Source: Bacteroidales bacterium (GTDB lineage: Bacteria; Bacteroidota; Bacteroidia; Bacteroidales; Marinilabiliaceae). From it: a stretch of DNA of 59,143 nt. Each line of letters begins with the position of its first letter. The stretch's first letter is position 1. The stretch lies in NCBI GenBank assembly GCA_017539645.1, contig JAFYCM010000028.1, forward strand, positions 1 to 59,143, read 5' to 3'. Below, in pieces: positions 37,428 through 46,528 of this stretch. Below the pieces are notes generated by a model. The model was given only the letters and a program-made list of their open reading frames with translations, had not been told where the DNA came from and made no database searches. The position numbers and the translations under genes were made by a program.

Positions 37428-39986
37428 ATGAAGAAGTTCATAACTATACTTATAACAATTTGTGCACTAACAAGTTGCAATCAAAGCAATCAAGTCGAAG
37501 TACCTTCACTTCGCGAAGTATGTATAGATAGCTGCGGCACATTCCGCTATGCCGACGATGGTAGCGAGGCTGTATTTTTCGGCACTAACTACACTGCGCC
37601 ATTTGCCTATGCCTACCGCGCTCTGAAGAGGCAAAATTGCAATATCTACAACGTCATCGACAACGACGTATACCAGATGGCGCGCCTCGGCTTCAACGCA
37701 TACCGTATCCATCTTTGGGACGTAGAGCTGAGCGACTCCGCCGGCAATCTTCTTGATAATGAGCACCTTGCACTGCTCGATTATCTAATGATGCGACTTA
37801 CAGAACGCGGCATCTACACCATAATTACGCTGCAAACCAACTTTGGTAACGGCTACCCCGAGCCTAACCAAAAGACCGACGGCTACTCGTATCGCTTCGA
37901 CAAACACCACGTGCACTCCGACACTGCAGCCATAGCTTGCCAACATAAATATGCCACAGCGCTTATGCAGCACCGCAACGCGTTCACTGGTCGCCAATGG
38001 GCTACAGACGCAAATATTGTTGGTTTCGAAGTGAACAACGAGCCAAGCCACACCGCCACTACAGAGAAGGTTTTGGACTACATAAACGGCATGGTAGCTA
38101 CGATGCGCGACGCTGGCTGCACACGTCCAATTTTCTACAACATGTCGCACAACGGCCACTTGCGCGATACTTATTTCAAAGCCAACGTCGATGGCGTTAC
38201 GGCGCAATGGTATCCGACGGGCTTGGTAACTGGTCACACGCGCTGCGGCAACTGTCTGCCTTCGGTCGACGAATACCCAGACGAGTTCAGCAAATACGAG
38301 GGCTCGGCTAATAAGGCACGCATCGTCTACGAGTTTGACCCAGGCGACATGCTCGGCTCGTACCTCTACCCTGCCACGGTTCGCTCGTTTCGCTCTGCTG
38401 GCTTCGGATGGATTACGCAGTTTGCCTACGACCCCACGCCACTTGCACCATACAACACTGAGTATCAGACTCATTACCTCAACCTCGCCTACACGCCTGC
38501 TAAAGCAATTAGTGCAGCAATTGCAGCTCAGGCTATGCGCGAGATTCCTATGCATTACAAATCAGCCGATTACCCAGCCGACACAACATTCGGGCACACC
38601 ACGGTCAGCTACAAGCAAGATTTGAGTTTGTTCAATTCGGACAGCATCTATATGTATAGCAACAACACTGACATTCAACCGATTAACGCAAATAAACTCA
38701 CAAAAATTGTTGGCCACGGCAATTCACCGATAATACAATACAACGGTAGCGGCGCCTATTTCTTGGATAAGATTGACGATGGCGTTTGGCGCTTGGAGGT
38801 TATGCCCGACCACGAACTTACCGCCGATCCATTCGTCAAATCATCTGAAAGCAAGACTGTTAACTATGTACGCAACCGCTTCGAGCGCATACATATAACG
38901 CTACCAAACCTCGGAAGCAATTTCTACATAAAATGCACCGACAACAATAGTGAAGCCTACCATTGCACCGGCGATTCGGTGGACGTGATGCCATATTCGT
39001 ACATACTTTATAGCAGCACAAAACAATTTGATAACAAGTGGCTTACGGCAAAAATTGGCAATATCAGCGCGAATGAATACGCATACATTCCCGACACTCA
39101 CGAGAAGATTGCGTTCGCCCATACCGCCCCGACTTTTGCGTCGAAAAGCACCGACATACGTATCAGTTGTATTGCCGACGAATCAGTCGATTCGGTGGTT
39201 GCCATGCCGAGCTATGTATCTATGTGGCGCGATGATAATGAGCAAGTTACGCTGCACAAAACAGCACCTAACCACTTCGCGGGCAACCTTCCGCAAAAAT
39301 GGTTCTGGGGCAACGAAGCTACCTATTACCTAACTACATACAGCAAAGGCGCGGCTCGCACCTACCCCGACAATGTGGAAGGTTCGCCTATCTATTGGCA
39401 AAGCGAAGCTCGTAATAAGTTCAATATAAGCTTATTGACTATCGGCGACTACATCCCGCTGATTCAGAACGCTGCCACCGATAATGACATCGAAGTTTTT
39501 GCTCTTCCATATTATTCTGGGCTTAGAGAGATGCGCCATAAGAACCTCATCAATCGCGCTGATTATCTTGAACTTAGCATTAGCACAAAACAACCTACAC
39601 GCTATTTTGTCAGGAAATTTGTAGGCGACATAATGAACGAAGTCAAAGCGATAAATAATGGGCGAAATATGGTGCGTATTTATGCCAATACAAAAGGCAT
39701 CAACACGCTAAATTTCAGCGTTGTAGATAGAGATGGCATCACCTACACCAAAGCAATAAAGCCTACATCAGGCTACGTTGATGTCGACCTAAATAGTTTA
39801 CAACAAACGCATACAGCCATTTTGCCAATTGGCTACCCAGATTTCGTTCCAAAATATTTCAATACGTCAATTCGTAAGTGTCTAAATATCAGCGATATTG
39901 ACATCATAGAAATATCTACCGACGAACTCACCGACACGCAAGCAGCGGTAGAAATAAGCGGCGTGGTATTGTTGAGCAAAAAGTAA
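37428..39986 (+). CDS. Clan GH-A glycoside hydrolase-like lipoprotein (GH5-like)
   Basis: An 852-residue lipoprotein (ALTSC, C17). The N-terminal (beta/alpha)8 domain (about 40-370) has the two clan GH-A carboxylates: acid/base E205 after two Asn (FEVNNEPSH) and likely nucleophile E302 (IVYEFDPGD). The remaining about 480 residues are beta-rich with several Ig-like stretches. Similar large proteins in Bacteroidetes are annotated as secreted cellulase-family proteins; the substrate is unknown. It starts only 14 bases after trkA, which is odd company for a glycosidase, and a bidirectional terminator follows. Confidence 0.72.
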   Translation: MKKFITILITICALTSCNQSNQVEVPSLREVCIDSCGTFRYADDGSEAVFFGTNYTAPFAYAYRALKRQNCNIYNVIDNDVYQMARLGFNAYRIHLWDVELSDSAGNLLDNEHLALLDYLMMRLTERGIYTIITLQTNFGNGYPEPNQKTDGYSYRFDKHHVHSDTAAIACQHKYATALMQHRNAFTGRQWATDANIVGFEVNNEPSHTATTEKVLDYINGMVATMRDAGCTRPIFYNMSHNGHLRDTYFKANVDGVTAQWYPTGLVTGHTRCGNCLPSVDEYPDEFSKYEGSANKARIVYEFDPGDMLGSYLYPATVRSFRSAGFGWITQFAYDPTPLAPYNTEYQTHYLNLAYTPAKAISAAIAAQAMREIPMHYKSADYPADTTFGHTTVSYKQDLSLFNSDSIYMYSNNTDIQPINANKLTKIVGHGNSPIIQYNGSGAYFLDKIDDGVWRLEVMPDHELTADPFVKSSESKTVNYVRNRFERIHITLPNLGSNFYIKCTDNNSEAYHCTGDSVDVMPYSYILYSSTKQFDNKWLTAKIGNISANEYAYIPDTHEKIAFAHTAPTFASKSTDIRISCIADESVDSVVAMPSYVSMWRDDNEQVTLHKTAPNHFAGNLPQKWFWGNEATYYLTTYSKGAARTYPDNVEGSPIYWQSEARNKFNISLLTIGDYIPLIQNAATDNDIEVFALPYYSGLREMRHKNLINRADYLELSISTKQPTRYFVRKFVGDIMNEVKAINNGRNMVRIYANTKGINTLNFSVVDRDGITYTKAIKPTSGYVDVDLNSLQQTHTAILPIGYPDFVPKYFNTSIRKCLNISDIDIIEISTDELTDTQAAVEISGVVLLSKK

Positions 39987-40006
39987 TAGAGAATTTGTAT
40001 AAAAGG

Positions 40007-40047
40007 GAATCGCCCCTGAAGCATGCGGCTCCAGAGGCGATTCTTTT
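40007..40047. terminator. Bidirectional terminator between convergent genes
   Basis: GAATCGCCCCTG (40007-40018) pairs with CCAGAGGCGATTC (40031-40043), followed by TTTTTAT on the plus strand and TTTTATAC on the minus strand. It serves the glycosidase-like gene and the convergent YfiR-like gene. Confidence 0.85.
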
Positions 40048-40063
40048 TATTCGGAACTATTAC

Positions 40064-40567
40064 TTAATCTACTTGTTTACCGAGTTGAAGAAGTTTATTG
40101 TGTACGCTGAGATTCTTCTTCTTGAAGTTCTGTTCAGAGATTTCGAAACCAAGTTTCGAACCAGATTGCTCGAATGCTATGCATGCGCCGCTGCTGCACT
40201 GACCTTGCTTGCAGCTAACGATTACAGATTTATTGCTGTTCTGCAATTGAACGAGCTGACCAATCTGAGAAGCTTTCGACTCACCAAGAACGATGATGTC
40301 GCTCTTTGAGACGCCGCTGATAGAAGGAGACTCTTTGACAACTACGTTACGAGAGCCAACTTTCTTGGTCTTAGCCAACTTGTTGAGCTCTGAAGCTACG
40401 CCGTTGTCACCGATTACTGTGATTACAAAATCGCTCTGCTCGTCAGCCTTTGGCCAACCAATTTCTTTAGCGAAGTTGAAAATGTAGAGAGCTTGGAATT
40501 TACCCATTTGAGCACTAACAGTGCAGCAAATAAGTGCAAACGCGAAAACTGAGATTATCTTTTTCAT
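40064..40567 (-). CDS. YfiR/DUF4154-family periplasmic protein
   Basis: A 167-residue secreted protein with a signal peptide (about 1-19, ending CTVSAQ). The start at 40567 is chosen over the ATG 24 bases upstream because it begins the signal sequence directly (MKKIISVFAFAL). The first conserved stretch ALYIFNFAKEIGWP and the later VITVIGDNGVASELNKLA and SDIIVLGES match the YfiR-like (DUF4154) pattern. In Pseudomonas YfiR is a periplasmic repressor of a diguanylate cyclase; here no cyclase is adjacent, and instead a divergent kinase-like gene (40831) shares the promoter region 40568-40830. Confidence 0.75.
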   Translation of the reverse strand: MKKIISVFAFALICCTVSAQMGKFQALYIFNFAKEIGWPKADEQSDFVITVIGDNGVASELNKLAKTKKVGSRNVVVKESPSISGVSKSDIIVLGESKASQIGQLVQLQNSNKSVIVSCKQGQCSSGACIAFEQSGSKLGFEISEQNFKKKNLSVHNKLLQLGKQVD

Positions 40568-40830
40568 AACACAACTGTTTTTTTTGTTCATACAATAGTT
40601 CGTTTCTAAGATGCTGTCTATATCAATTATGTATTACTTTTTTCAACCTTACGAGGGCAAAGGTGCAACGTTCGAATCAAAAAAAGAAACGTTAGACCTC
40701 CGCAGCCCAATAATATATAGATATTTAACTGTTTGTCTAAAAAATCTTACACGGCACAAAAATTCTATCCGTATTTTTCATATTATTGTCAAGCACACCG
40801 AAAAGGGGGATTTTGGTACAAAATACATAT

Positions 40831-42378
40831 ATGTCTACTAAGAGACTTTACATATTATTTACTACGCTGCTGGCAGTTATGTATAGCTACGCCCAAACGC
40901 CACTACCCATAAGTCCGCACTATACCCCACCATACAACATTCAGCAACTGCTCGAAAGTTGCACCGCCCATTGCACCGACACCTCCGTTCTGCGCTACGC
41001 CGACGAATTGGAGCGAACAGCTTTGACCGAAAAAGACTCCGTTGCAGTAGCAATTGCAATAGCATACAAAGCACATTATTATATAGAATATGCGCCCAAC
41101 GCGAACCTCGACACCGTGACGAAATACTACAACGAAGCTAAAGAATTGTGCGCAAAATCGAACCTCACCACCCTATATTATTGGTTATGGACGAAGCGCT
41201 TGATTAGGTTTCTAAATACGTCGTACAACTTTTCGGCTATTAGCTACGAAACAAATGCGCTGTTTCTCGATGCCGTGAGGACAAATCTCAGCGAGGCGTT
41301 CATATCGGCATACTTAGTCATATCGTATATATACAACGTACAAGGCAATATGGAGAAGTCGGCACAATTCTGCCAAATAGCTATCGACATAATAAAATCC
41401 GACGAGACGCGCATGACAAATTTTGCATACTACTGCGCCATTCTTGCTCGTAAATATCTATTCCTCGACATGAAGAACGAAGCCATCGCCATGTTGGACG
41501 AGGCTCGCAAAGTAGCAAAAGACTACAATTCGAAGCAATCCGTTGAATATGCTATGGCTTTTGTGAATGCATACAATGGCGATTTCGGTGAAGCCATACG
41601 TACCTATTCGCAAGTAGGACCGACCATCTCGTATCTGTCTACCGAGCAACGTGCAAGCGACATGGTGGATATTTACTACCTAAGTGGGCACTTGCAGGAG
41701 GCGTACAAATGCATCTTACGCAACGACAAAGACAGTCAGCGCAAACATTACCACTACATACGCAAACGCATACTTGAACGCATCAACGAATTGGACGTTT
41801 CGGACGAAGAACGCATAGAAAACTTTACGTCGTATCTGCAAGAAGGTCGCAGAATAAACGCCGACCTCAATAATGTGATGAGCATCGAAGAGTCGGTTGT
41901 GCTTATCACCAACTCGCAACTCGGACGCAAGAGCGTGGACTACAGCAAATCGCTGGCTTACGAGAAGTTCAAATTCTCTCGCGAAGTAAATATTTTAGCT
42001 ATCGCCATACTGATATATATAGCTATATGTATAGTATATCTTACGTGGCTCAACAAAGGTTTGACGAAGAGCGTGGTAGAAATTTCGCGGCAGAACAGCG
42101 TACTTATTCGCAAGAAAGACGAGCTGCACGAGAAGAAGAAAAAGCTTGTGGAAGCCGACCGAAAGAAGGAAGAATTTGTGCGCAACCTCAGCCACGAGAT
42201 TCGCACACCGCTAAATGCTATCGATGGCTTTTCTAACGTAATTTCAGAGAAAAAAGGCGACGATAGTTGCATACAAGAGTTAGCCAACACCATATCAGAA
42301 AACAGTGGTAAACTCATCGATATTATCGACAACACAGTAGAGATGTCACTTCTCAACAACGACACTACAACTAAATAG
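40831..42378 (+). CDS. TPR-sensor histidine-kinase-like protein lacking the ATPase domain
   Basis: A 515-residue membrane protein. The start at 40831 gives a signal peptide (MSTKRLYILF... ending SYAQ); the ATG 45 bases upstream would bury it. The periplasmic part (about 25-380) is helical with TPR-like repeats (FISAYLVISYIYNVQGNMEKSAQFCQIA). One membrane helix (about 386-408), a coiled coil, and a HisKA helix pair with H455 (NLSHEIRTP) follow. The protein stops about 60 residues after the His; the HATPase_c domain expected in a kinase is absent and nothing downstream encodes it. It may be a phosphotransfer partner or a truncated relic. It is divergent from the YfiR-like gene. Confidence 0.8.
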   Translation: MSTKRLYILFTTLLAVMYSYAQTPLPISPHYTPPYNIQQLLESCTAHCTDTSVLRYADELERTALTEKDSVAVAIAIAYKAHYYIEYAPNANLDTVTKYYNEAKELCAKSNLTTLYYWLWTKRLIRFLNTSYNFSAISYETNALFLDAVRTNLSEAFISAYLVISYIYNVQGNMEKSAQFCQIAIDIIKSDETRMTNFAYYCAILARKYLFLDMKNEAIAMLDEARKVAKDYNSKQSVEYAMAFVNAYNGDFGEAIRTYSQVGPTISYLSTEQRASDMVDIYYLSGHLQEAYKCILRNDKDSQRKHYHYIRKRILERINELDVSDEERIENFTSYLQEGRRINADLNNVMSIEESVVLITNSQLGRKSVDYSKSLAYEKFKFSREVNILAIAILIYIAICIVYLTWLNKGLTKSVVEISRQNSVLIRKKDELHEKKKKLVEADRKKEEFVRNLSHEIRTPLNAIDGFSNVISEKKGDDSCIQELANTISENSGKLIDIIDNTVEMSLLNNDTTTK

Positions 42379-42460
42379 CCCCCGTCCCCAAAGGCTGCCA
42401 CACATTGCTGTGACAGTATTATGCCTCTTTCTCATTGCACATATTTTTTTGAGATAAAAA

Positions 42461-42532
42461 TGTCATAGCGCGATTGTGCTACGTGTCCGAAACGTAGCAC
42501 AAAATGACACTAATGTCCGAAAAATATTTTTG
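42461..42532 (+). promoter_or_regulatory. dnaK promoter region with a large palindrome
   Basis: A perfect 11-bp inverted repeat TTGTGCTACGT (42474-42484) / ACGTAGCACAA (42492-42502) with a 7-base spacer is flanked by TGTCAT (42461-42466) and ATGACA (42504-42509). A Bacteroidetes -7 element TATTTTTG (42525-42532, fits TAnnTTTG) lies 16 bases downstream; a clear -33 TTTG is missing. The palindrome overlaps the expected -33 region, the place for a repressor or activator. It is not the CIRCE sequence. A second GTCCGAAA copy follows at 42515. Upstream, 42397-42418 can form a weak hairpin ending the kinase-like gene. Confidence 0.6.
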
Positions 42533-42610
42533 GCACGCCCTTTGAAACATCGGCTGTCGTCTGAAAAAAACAGACAACAAAATTTCGAATAACAATTAAA
42601 ACAAAATAAA

Positions 42611-44518
42611 ATGGGAAAGATTATAGGTATAGACCTTGGAACCACAAACTCCTGCGTAGCAGTGATGGAAGGCAACGAACCTGTTGTAATAGCTAACAGC
42701 GAAGGCAAGCGTACAACTCCTTCAGTGGTTGCATTTATCGATGGCGGCGAGCGCAAAATTGGTGATCCTGCAAAACGTCAGGCTGTTACCAACCCGCACA
42801 AGACTGTTTATTCTATCAAACGTTTCATGGGCGAAACTTACGACCGTCTTGCTAAAGAAATCGAACGCGTTCCTTACACAGTAAAGAAAGGCGACAACAA
42901 TACACCTCGTGTAGATATTGATGGTCGACTCTACTCTCCACAAGAAATTTCGGCTATCATCCTTCAAAAGATGAAGAAGACAGCTGAAGAGTATCTTGGT
43001 CAAGAAGTTACCGAAGCCGTAATTACCGTTCCAGCATACTTCAACGACTCACAGCGTCAGGCTACTAAAGAGGCTGGTGAGATTGCAGGTTTGAAAGTTC
43101 GCCGTATCGTGAACGAGCCTACAGCAGCCGCTCTTGCTTACGGTCTCGACAAGAATCAGAAGGATATGAAGATTGTCGTATTCGACTGCGGTGGTGGTAC
43201 GCACGATGTGTCAGTCCTCGAATTGGGCGATGGCGTGTTTGAAGTGAAGGCTACCGATGGAGATACGCACCTTGGCGGCGATGACTTCGACCACAGAATT
43301 ATCGATTGGCTTGCTGACGAGTTCCAAAAGAACGAAGGTGTTGACCTCCGTCAAGACCCAATGGCTCTACAACGTTTGAAAGAGGCTGCCGAGAAAGCTA
43401 AAATCGAGCTTTCGTCTTCGGCATCTACCGAAATCAACTTGCCATACATAACCGTAGCAGCAAGCGGTCCTAAGCACCTCGTAACTACTCTTACACGTGC
43501 TAAGTTTGAGCAGCTTATCGACGATTTGATTCAGCGCACCATCGCTCCTTGTAAGTCGGCCCTCCAAAGCGCAGGCCTCTCTACAAGCGATATTGATGAA
43601 GTTATTCTCGTAGGTGGTTCAACTCGTATTCCTGCAATCCAAGCAGCTGTTGAGAAATTCTTCGGCAAAGCTCCTTCTAAAGGCGTTAACCCTGATGAGG
43701 TTGTTGCAGTTGGTGCAGCTATCCAAGGTGCAGTGCTTACGGGCGAAGTAAAAGACGTGCTTTTGCTCGACGTTACTCCTCTTTCTCTTGGTATTGAGAC
43801 CATGGGTGGCGTGATGACTAAACTCATCGATGCCAACACCACCATACCTACCAAGAAGAGCCAAGTATTCTCAACTGCTACCGATAACCAGCCTGAGGTT
43901 ACCATACACGTACTCCAAGGCGAGCGTCCTATGGCAGCTCAGAACAAGAGTATTGGTCAGTTCAACCTCTCTAACATTCCACCCGCACCACGTGGCGTAC
44001 CTCAAATCGAGGTTACTTTCGATATTGACGCCAATGGTATCTTGAACGTAACAGCTAAAGATAAAGCTACTGGCAAAGAGCAGTCGATACGTATTGAGGC
44101 ATCGAGCGGTTTGAGCGACGACGAAATCAAGCGTATGAAAGCTGAGGCAGAAGCTAACGCAGAGGCTGATAAGGCTCAGAAAGATAAGGTTGAGAAGATT
44201 AACCAAGCCGATTCGATGATTTTCCAAACCGAAAAGAGTTTGAAAGATTACGGCGACAAGATTCCTGCCGACAAGAAGAGCCAAATTGAGGCTGCACTTG
44301 CTAAGTTGAAAGAGGCTCACCAGAAGCAAGACCTCGCTGCTATCGACGCTGCAATGGCTGAGGTGAACACCACTTTCCAAGCTGCAAGTCAGGATATGTA
44401 CAACGCAGCTGGTGGCGCACAAGGTGCTCAGCAACAAGCTGGTCCTCAAGGTGCACAAGGCGGTTCACAAAAAGCAGGCGACGATGTAACAGACGTCGAT
44501 TTCGAAGAGGTGAAATAA
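42611..44518 (+). CDS. dnaK: Chaperone protein DnaK (Hsp70)
   Basis: A 635-residue ATP-driven chaperone. The N-terminal actin-like ATPase (about 1-385) starts [16 protein letters not shown] and shows the phosphate-2 region [17 protein letters not shown] (Cys and His replace the more usual Leu and Phe) and the adenosine motif [13 protein letters not shown]. The substrate-binding domain (about 390-510) has [17 protein letters not shown], and a helical lid with a Gly/Gln/Ala-rich tail ends in [11 protein letters not shown]. No grpE or dnaJ is adjacent. It ends 33 bases before a perfect terminator and is the last core gene before the mobile element. Confidence 0.98.
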   Translation: MGKIIGIDLGTTNSCVAVMEGNEPVVIANSEGKRTTPSVVAFIDGGERKIGDPAKRQAVTNPHKTVYSIKRFMGETYDRLAKEIERVPYTVKKGDNNTPRVDIDGRLYSPQEISAIILQKMKKTAEEYLGQEVTEAVITVPAYFNDSQRQATKEAGEIAGLKVRRIVNEPTAAALAYGLDKNQKDMKIVVFDCGGGTHDVSVLELGDGVFEVKATDGDTHLGGDDFDHRIIDWLADEFQKNEGVDLRQDPMALQRLKEAAEKAKIELSSSASTEINLPYITVAASGPKHLVTTLTRAKFEQLIDDLIQRTIAPCKSALQSAGLSTSDIDEVILVGGSTRIPAIQAAVEKFFGKAPSKGVNPDEVVAVGAAIQGAVLTGEVKDVLLLDVTPLSLGIETMGGVMTKLIDANTTIPTKKSQVFSTATDNQPEVTIHVLQGERPMAAQNKSIGQFNLSNIPPAPRGVPQIEVTFDIDANGILNVTAKDKATGKEQSIRIEASSGLSDDEIKRMKAEAEANAEADKAQKDKVEKINQADSMIFQTEKSLKDYGDKIPADKKSQIEAALAKLKEAHQKQDLAAIDAAMAEVNTTFQAASQDMYNAAGGAQGAQQQAGPQGAQGGSQKAGDDVTDVDFEEVK

Positions 44519-44550
44519 AATCGATAAATAAGCATAAATAATCAACAAGC

Positions 44551-44590
44551 AATGAGGTGTAACTCAATAAGTTACACCTCATTTTATTTT
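44551..44590 (+). terminator. dnaK Rho-independent terminator
   Basis: A perfect 14-bp stem (44551-44564 and 44570-44583, arm AATGAGGTGTAACT) with a 5-base loop CAATA and a T-rich tail TTATTTT. Confidence 0.92.
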
Positions 44591-44715
44591 ATAACAATTA
44601 TTGTTTTATTCATTTTCTTATCGATATTTACTTTATATTTGCTACATATTTGCAACATTACAAAAAGCGAGACGAAGTGTTACAAAATTAAGTTAATAAG
44701 CTAATAACCAGCACT
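44591..44715. other. Candidate left end (attL) of the mobile element
   Basis: This AT-rich gap lies between the dnaK terminator and the first element gene. It holds an 11-bp tandem direct repeat ATATTTGCTAC/ATATTTGCAAC (44635-44656) and a palindrome AACAATTATTGTT (44593-44605), of the kind found at recombinase arm or core sites. The true attachment core cannot be named because the right end lies outside the window and no tRNA gene is present. Confidence 0.3.
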
Positions 44716-45264
44716 ATGCCAAAAGGCAAATTTGAGATAATAAGGAAGTGTCAAATATGTGGGGCTGAGTTCGCTGCAAAAACGATAGAGTCTATTTACT
44801 GCTCTAAAGCATGTTCAAATAAAGCGTACAGACAGCGACAAGCGCAACTTCGAGAAGAGAAAAAACTCGACGAAATAGCGAATAAGATTGACAACCGATA
44901 CGACTTAATCAATGTATCGGAAGCACATGCACTTTTCGGCGTTTGCACTGTTACTATTTATAGGCTCATACGTAAAGGCATAATCTCTCATGTCAATTTA
45001 GGAGAGAAGCAGATTCGTGTCAAGAAATCCGAACTAATGAACATATATCCCTTACGGAAGAGCATAAAAGAAACGACAAAACCTATTGCAAAGATGTATA
45101 GCATGGAACCCCAAGATTGCTATACCATCGGACAAGTAACCGAAATATATAAAGTAAGCGAAAAGACCGTTTATAAGCATATCCGCCAATATGGGATTCC
45201 GATTAGACAAATCGGCAAATATGTTTATACACCCAAATCAGAAATAGATAACTTATACAAATAG
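44716..45264 (+). CDS. Zinc-finger and double excisionase-type HTH protein
   Basis: A 182-residue DNA-binding protein. A small N-terminal zinc-binding motif CQICGAEF ... YCSKACSN (about 11-37) is followed by a basic helix and two winged HTH_17/MerR-like units (LINVSEAHALFGVCTVTIYRLIRKGII at about 60-90 and YTIGQVTEIYKVSEKTVYKHIRQYGIP at about 135-165), each with a wing ending in a SE-L/I helix. Genes of this type commonly precede Bacteroidetes tyrosine recombinases and likely help set excision direction or regulate the element. The recombinase starts 6 bases later. Confidence 0.82.
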   Translation: MPKGKFEIIRKCQICGAEFAAKTIESIYCSKACSNKAYRQRQAQLREEKKLDEIANKIDNRYDLINVSEAHALFGVCTVTIYRLIRKGIISHVNLGEKQIRVKKSELMNIYPLRKSIKETTKPIAKMYSMEPQDCYTIGQVTEIYKVSEKTVYKHIRQYGIPIRQIGKYVYTPKSEIDNLYK

Positions 45265-45270
45265 CAATCT

Positions 45271-46524
45271 ATGAAGAGAGCGCTAACAAATACAAAAGCT
45301 ACAGTCAAACTTCGTAAATCTGAATACCACAACGAATGGTATCTGATAATTGAAAGTTACCCTGTATTCAAAGCTGGTAGCACAAAACCAAGCCGTGTGA
45401 TTGAAGCACTCAATCGCACAATCACCACTCCCATTTGGGACAAGACTCGCACGGCACGAACAACAGAAGCAGGCAAAACCTATAAGCCTAAAAGAGACGC
45501 TAATGGTATTATTCAATGCAAAAGCGAGAAAGACCAAGAGTCGTGCATCTTTGCCGATAACGTGCGCAAGATCCGGCAACATGACTATGACAATGCTGCG
45601 CTTTACACAGATAAAGAGGCTGCACAAGCAGAACAAAATGCACGTTCACAATGCAATTTCATTGAATACTTCAACAAAATAACAATCGAGCGACATAAGA
45701 AGTCGTCTGAGTCAATCATTGTCAACTGGAATCGTGTTGGCGAATTACTCAAACTCTACGCTAACAGCGACAGAATCCTGTTCTCGCAAATCGACCTAAA
45801 GATGATAGAAGATTTTCGTCGTTGGATACTTACTGCGCCATGTGGTGGCAGCAAAAAAGGTACAATATCGCAGAACACAGCAGCAACATACTTCAGTATT
45901 TTCAAAGCGGGGCTCAAGCAAGCATTTATTGATGGTTATCTATATACGGACATGTCTGCCAAAGTCAAAGGCATACAAGAACTAGAGAGTCGCCGCGAGC
46001 ATCTCACAGTAGAAGAACTCAACACTCTTGTAAAGACCGAATGCGACCAACCGACAATGAAACGTGCTGCATTATTCTCAGCCCTCACTGGTTTGCGTCA
46101 TTGCGACATTCAGAAGTTGCGGTGGAGTGAAATACAAAAAGAGGGAGGCAATTACCGACTAAACTTCACTCAGCAGAAAACAAAAGGTGTTGAATACATG
46201 CCAATAAGCATGCAAGCATATCAACTATGTGGAGAACCACAAGACGATGACAAATTAGTTTTTGAGGATTTGCCAGATCCTTCGTGGATTTCAAGACCAT
46301 TGGAGCGTTGGATAAAAGCTGCTGGCATTACTCGTCGCATAACATTTCACTGTTTCCGTCATACTTACGCAACGTTACAGTTAGCAGGCGGCACTGACAT
46401 CTACACCGTTAGTAAAATGTTAGGACATACCAACGTCCGTACAACTCAGATCTACGCCAAAGTGGTTGACGAGAAGAAAGAGAAAGCCGTCGATGTGATA
46501 AAGATTGATAACCTAAAACAATAA
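45271..46524 (+). CDS. Tyrosine recombinase (integrase) of the element
   Basis: A 417-residue site-specific recombinase that should integrate and excise this element. The N-terminal arm-binding domain (about 1-120) and SAM-like core-binding domain (about 125-235) precede the catalytic domain with R276 (TGLRHCDIQKL), H360-x-x-R363 (HCFRHTYATL), H386 (LGHTNVRTT) and nucleophile Y395 (TQIYAKVV). All catalytic residues are present, so the enzyme looks active. It belongs to the Bacteroidetes integrase group with the phage_int_SAM_5 domain. Confidence 0.95.
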   Translation: MKRALTNTKATVKLRKSEYHNEWYLIIESYPVFKAGSTKPSRVIEALNRTITTPIWDKTRTARTTEAGKTYKPKRDANGIIQCKSEKDQESCIFADNVRKIRQHDYDNAALYTDKEAAQAEQNARSQCNFIEYFNKITIERHKKSSESIIVNWNRVGELLKLYANSDRILFSQIDLKMIEDFRRWILTAPCGGSKKGTISQNTAATYFSIFKAGLKQAFIDGYLYTDMSAKVKGIQELESRREHLTVEELNTLVKTECDQPTMKRAALFSALTGLRHCDIQKLRWSEIQKEGGNYRLNFTQQKTKGVEYMPISMQAYQLCGEPQDDDKLVFEDLPDPSWISRPLERWIKAAGITRRITFHCFRHTYATLQLAGGTDIYTVSKMLGHTNVRTTQIYAKVVDEKKEKAVDVIKIDNLKQ

Positions 46525-46528
46525 TAGA

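Noticed and set aside
37785-38555. Minus-strand open frame (256 codons) opposite the glycosidase-like gene
   Set aside because: Antisense shadow; no signal, domain or plausible start, and the plus frame has the catalytic motifs.
42379-42610. Frameshifted ATPase domain of the kinase-like gene
   Set aside because: The 232-base gap is too short for the domain and none of its frames shows an N-, G1- or G2-box.
44591-44715. tRNA gene as integration target
   Set aside because: No cloverleaf or TTC-loop sequence is present between dnaK and the integrase region.
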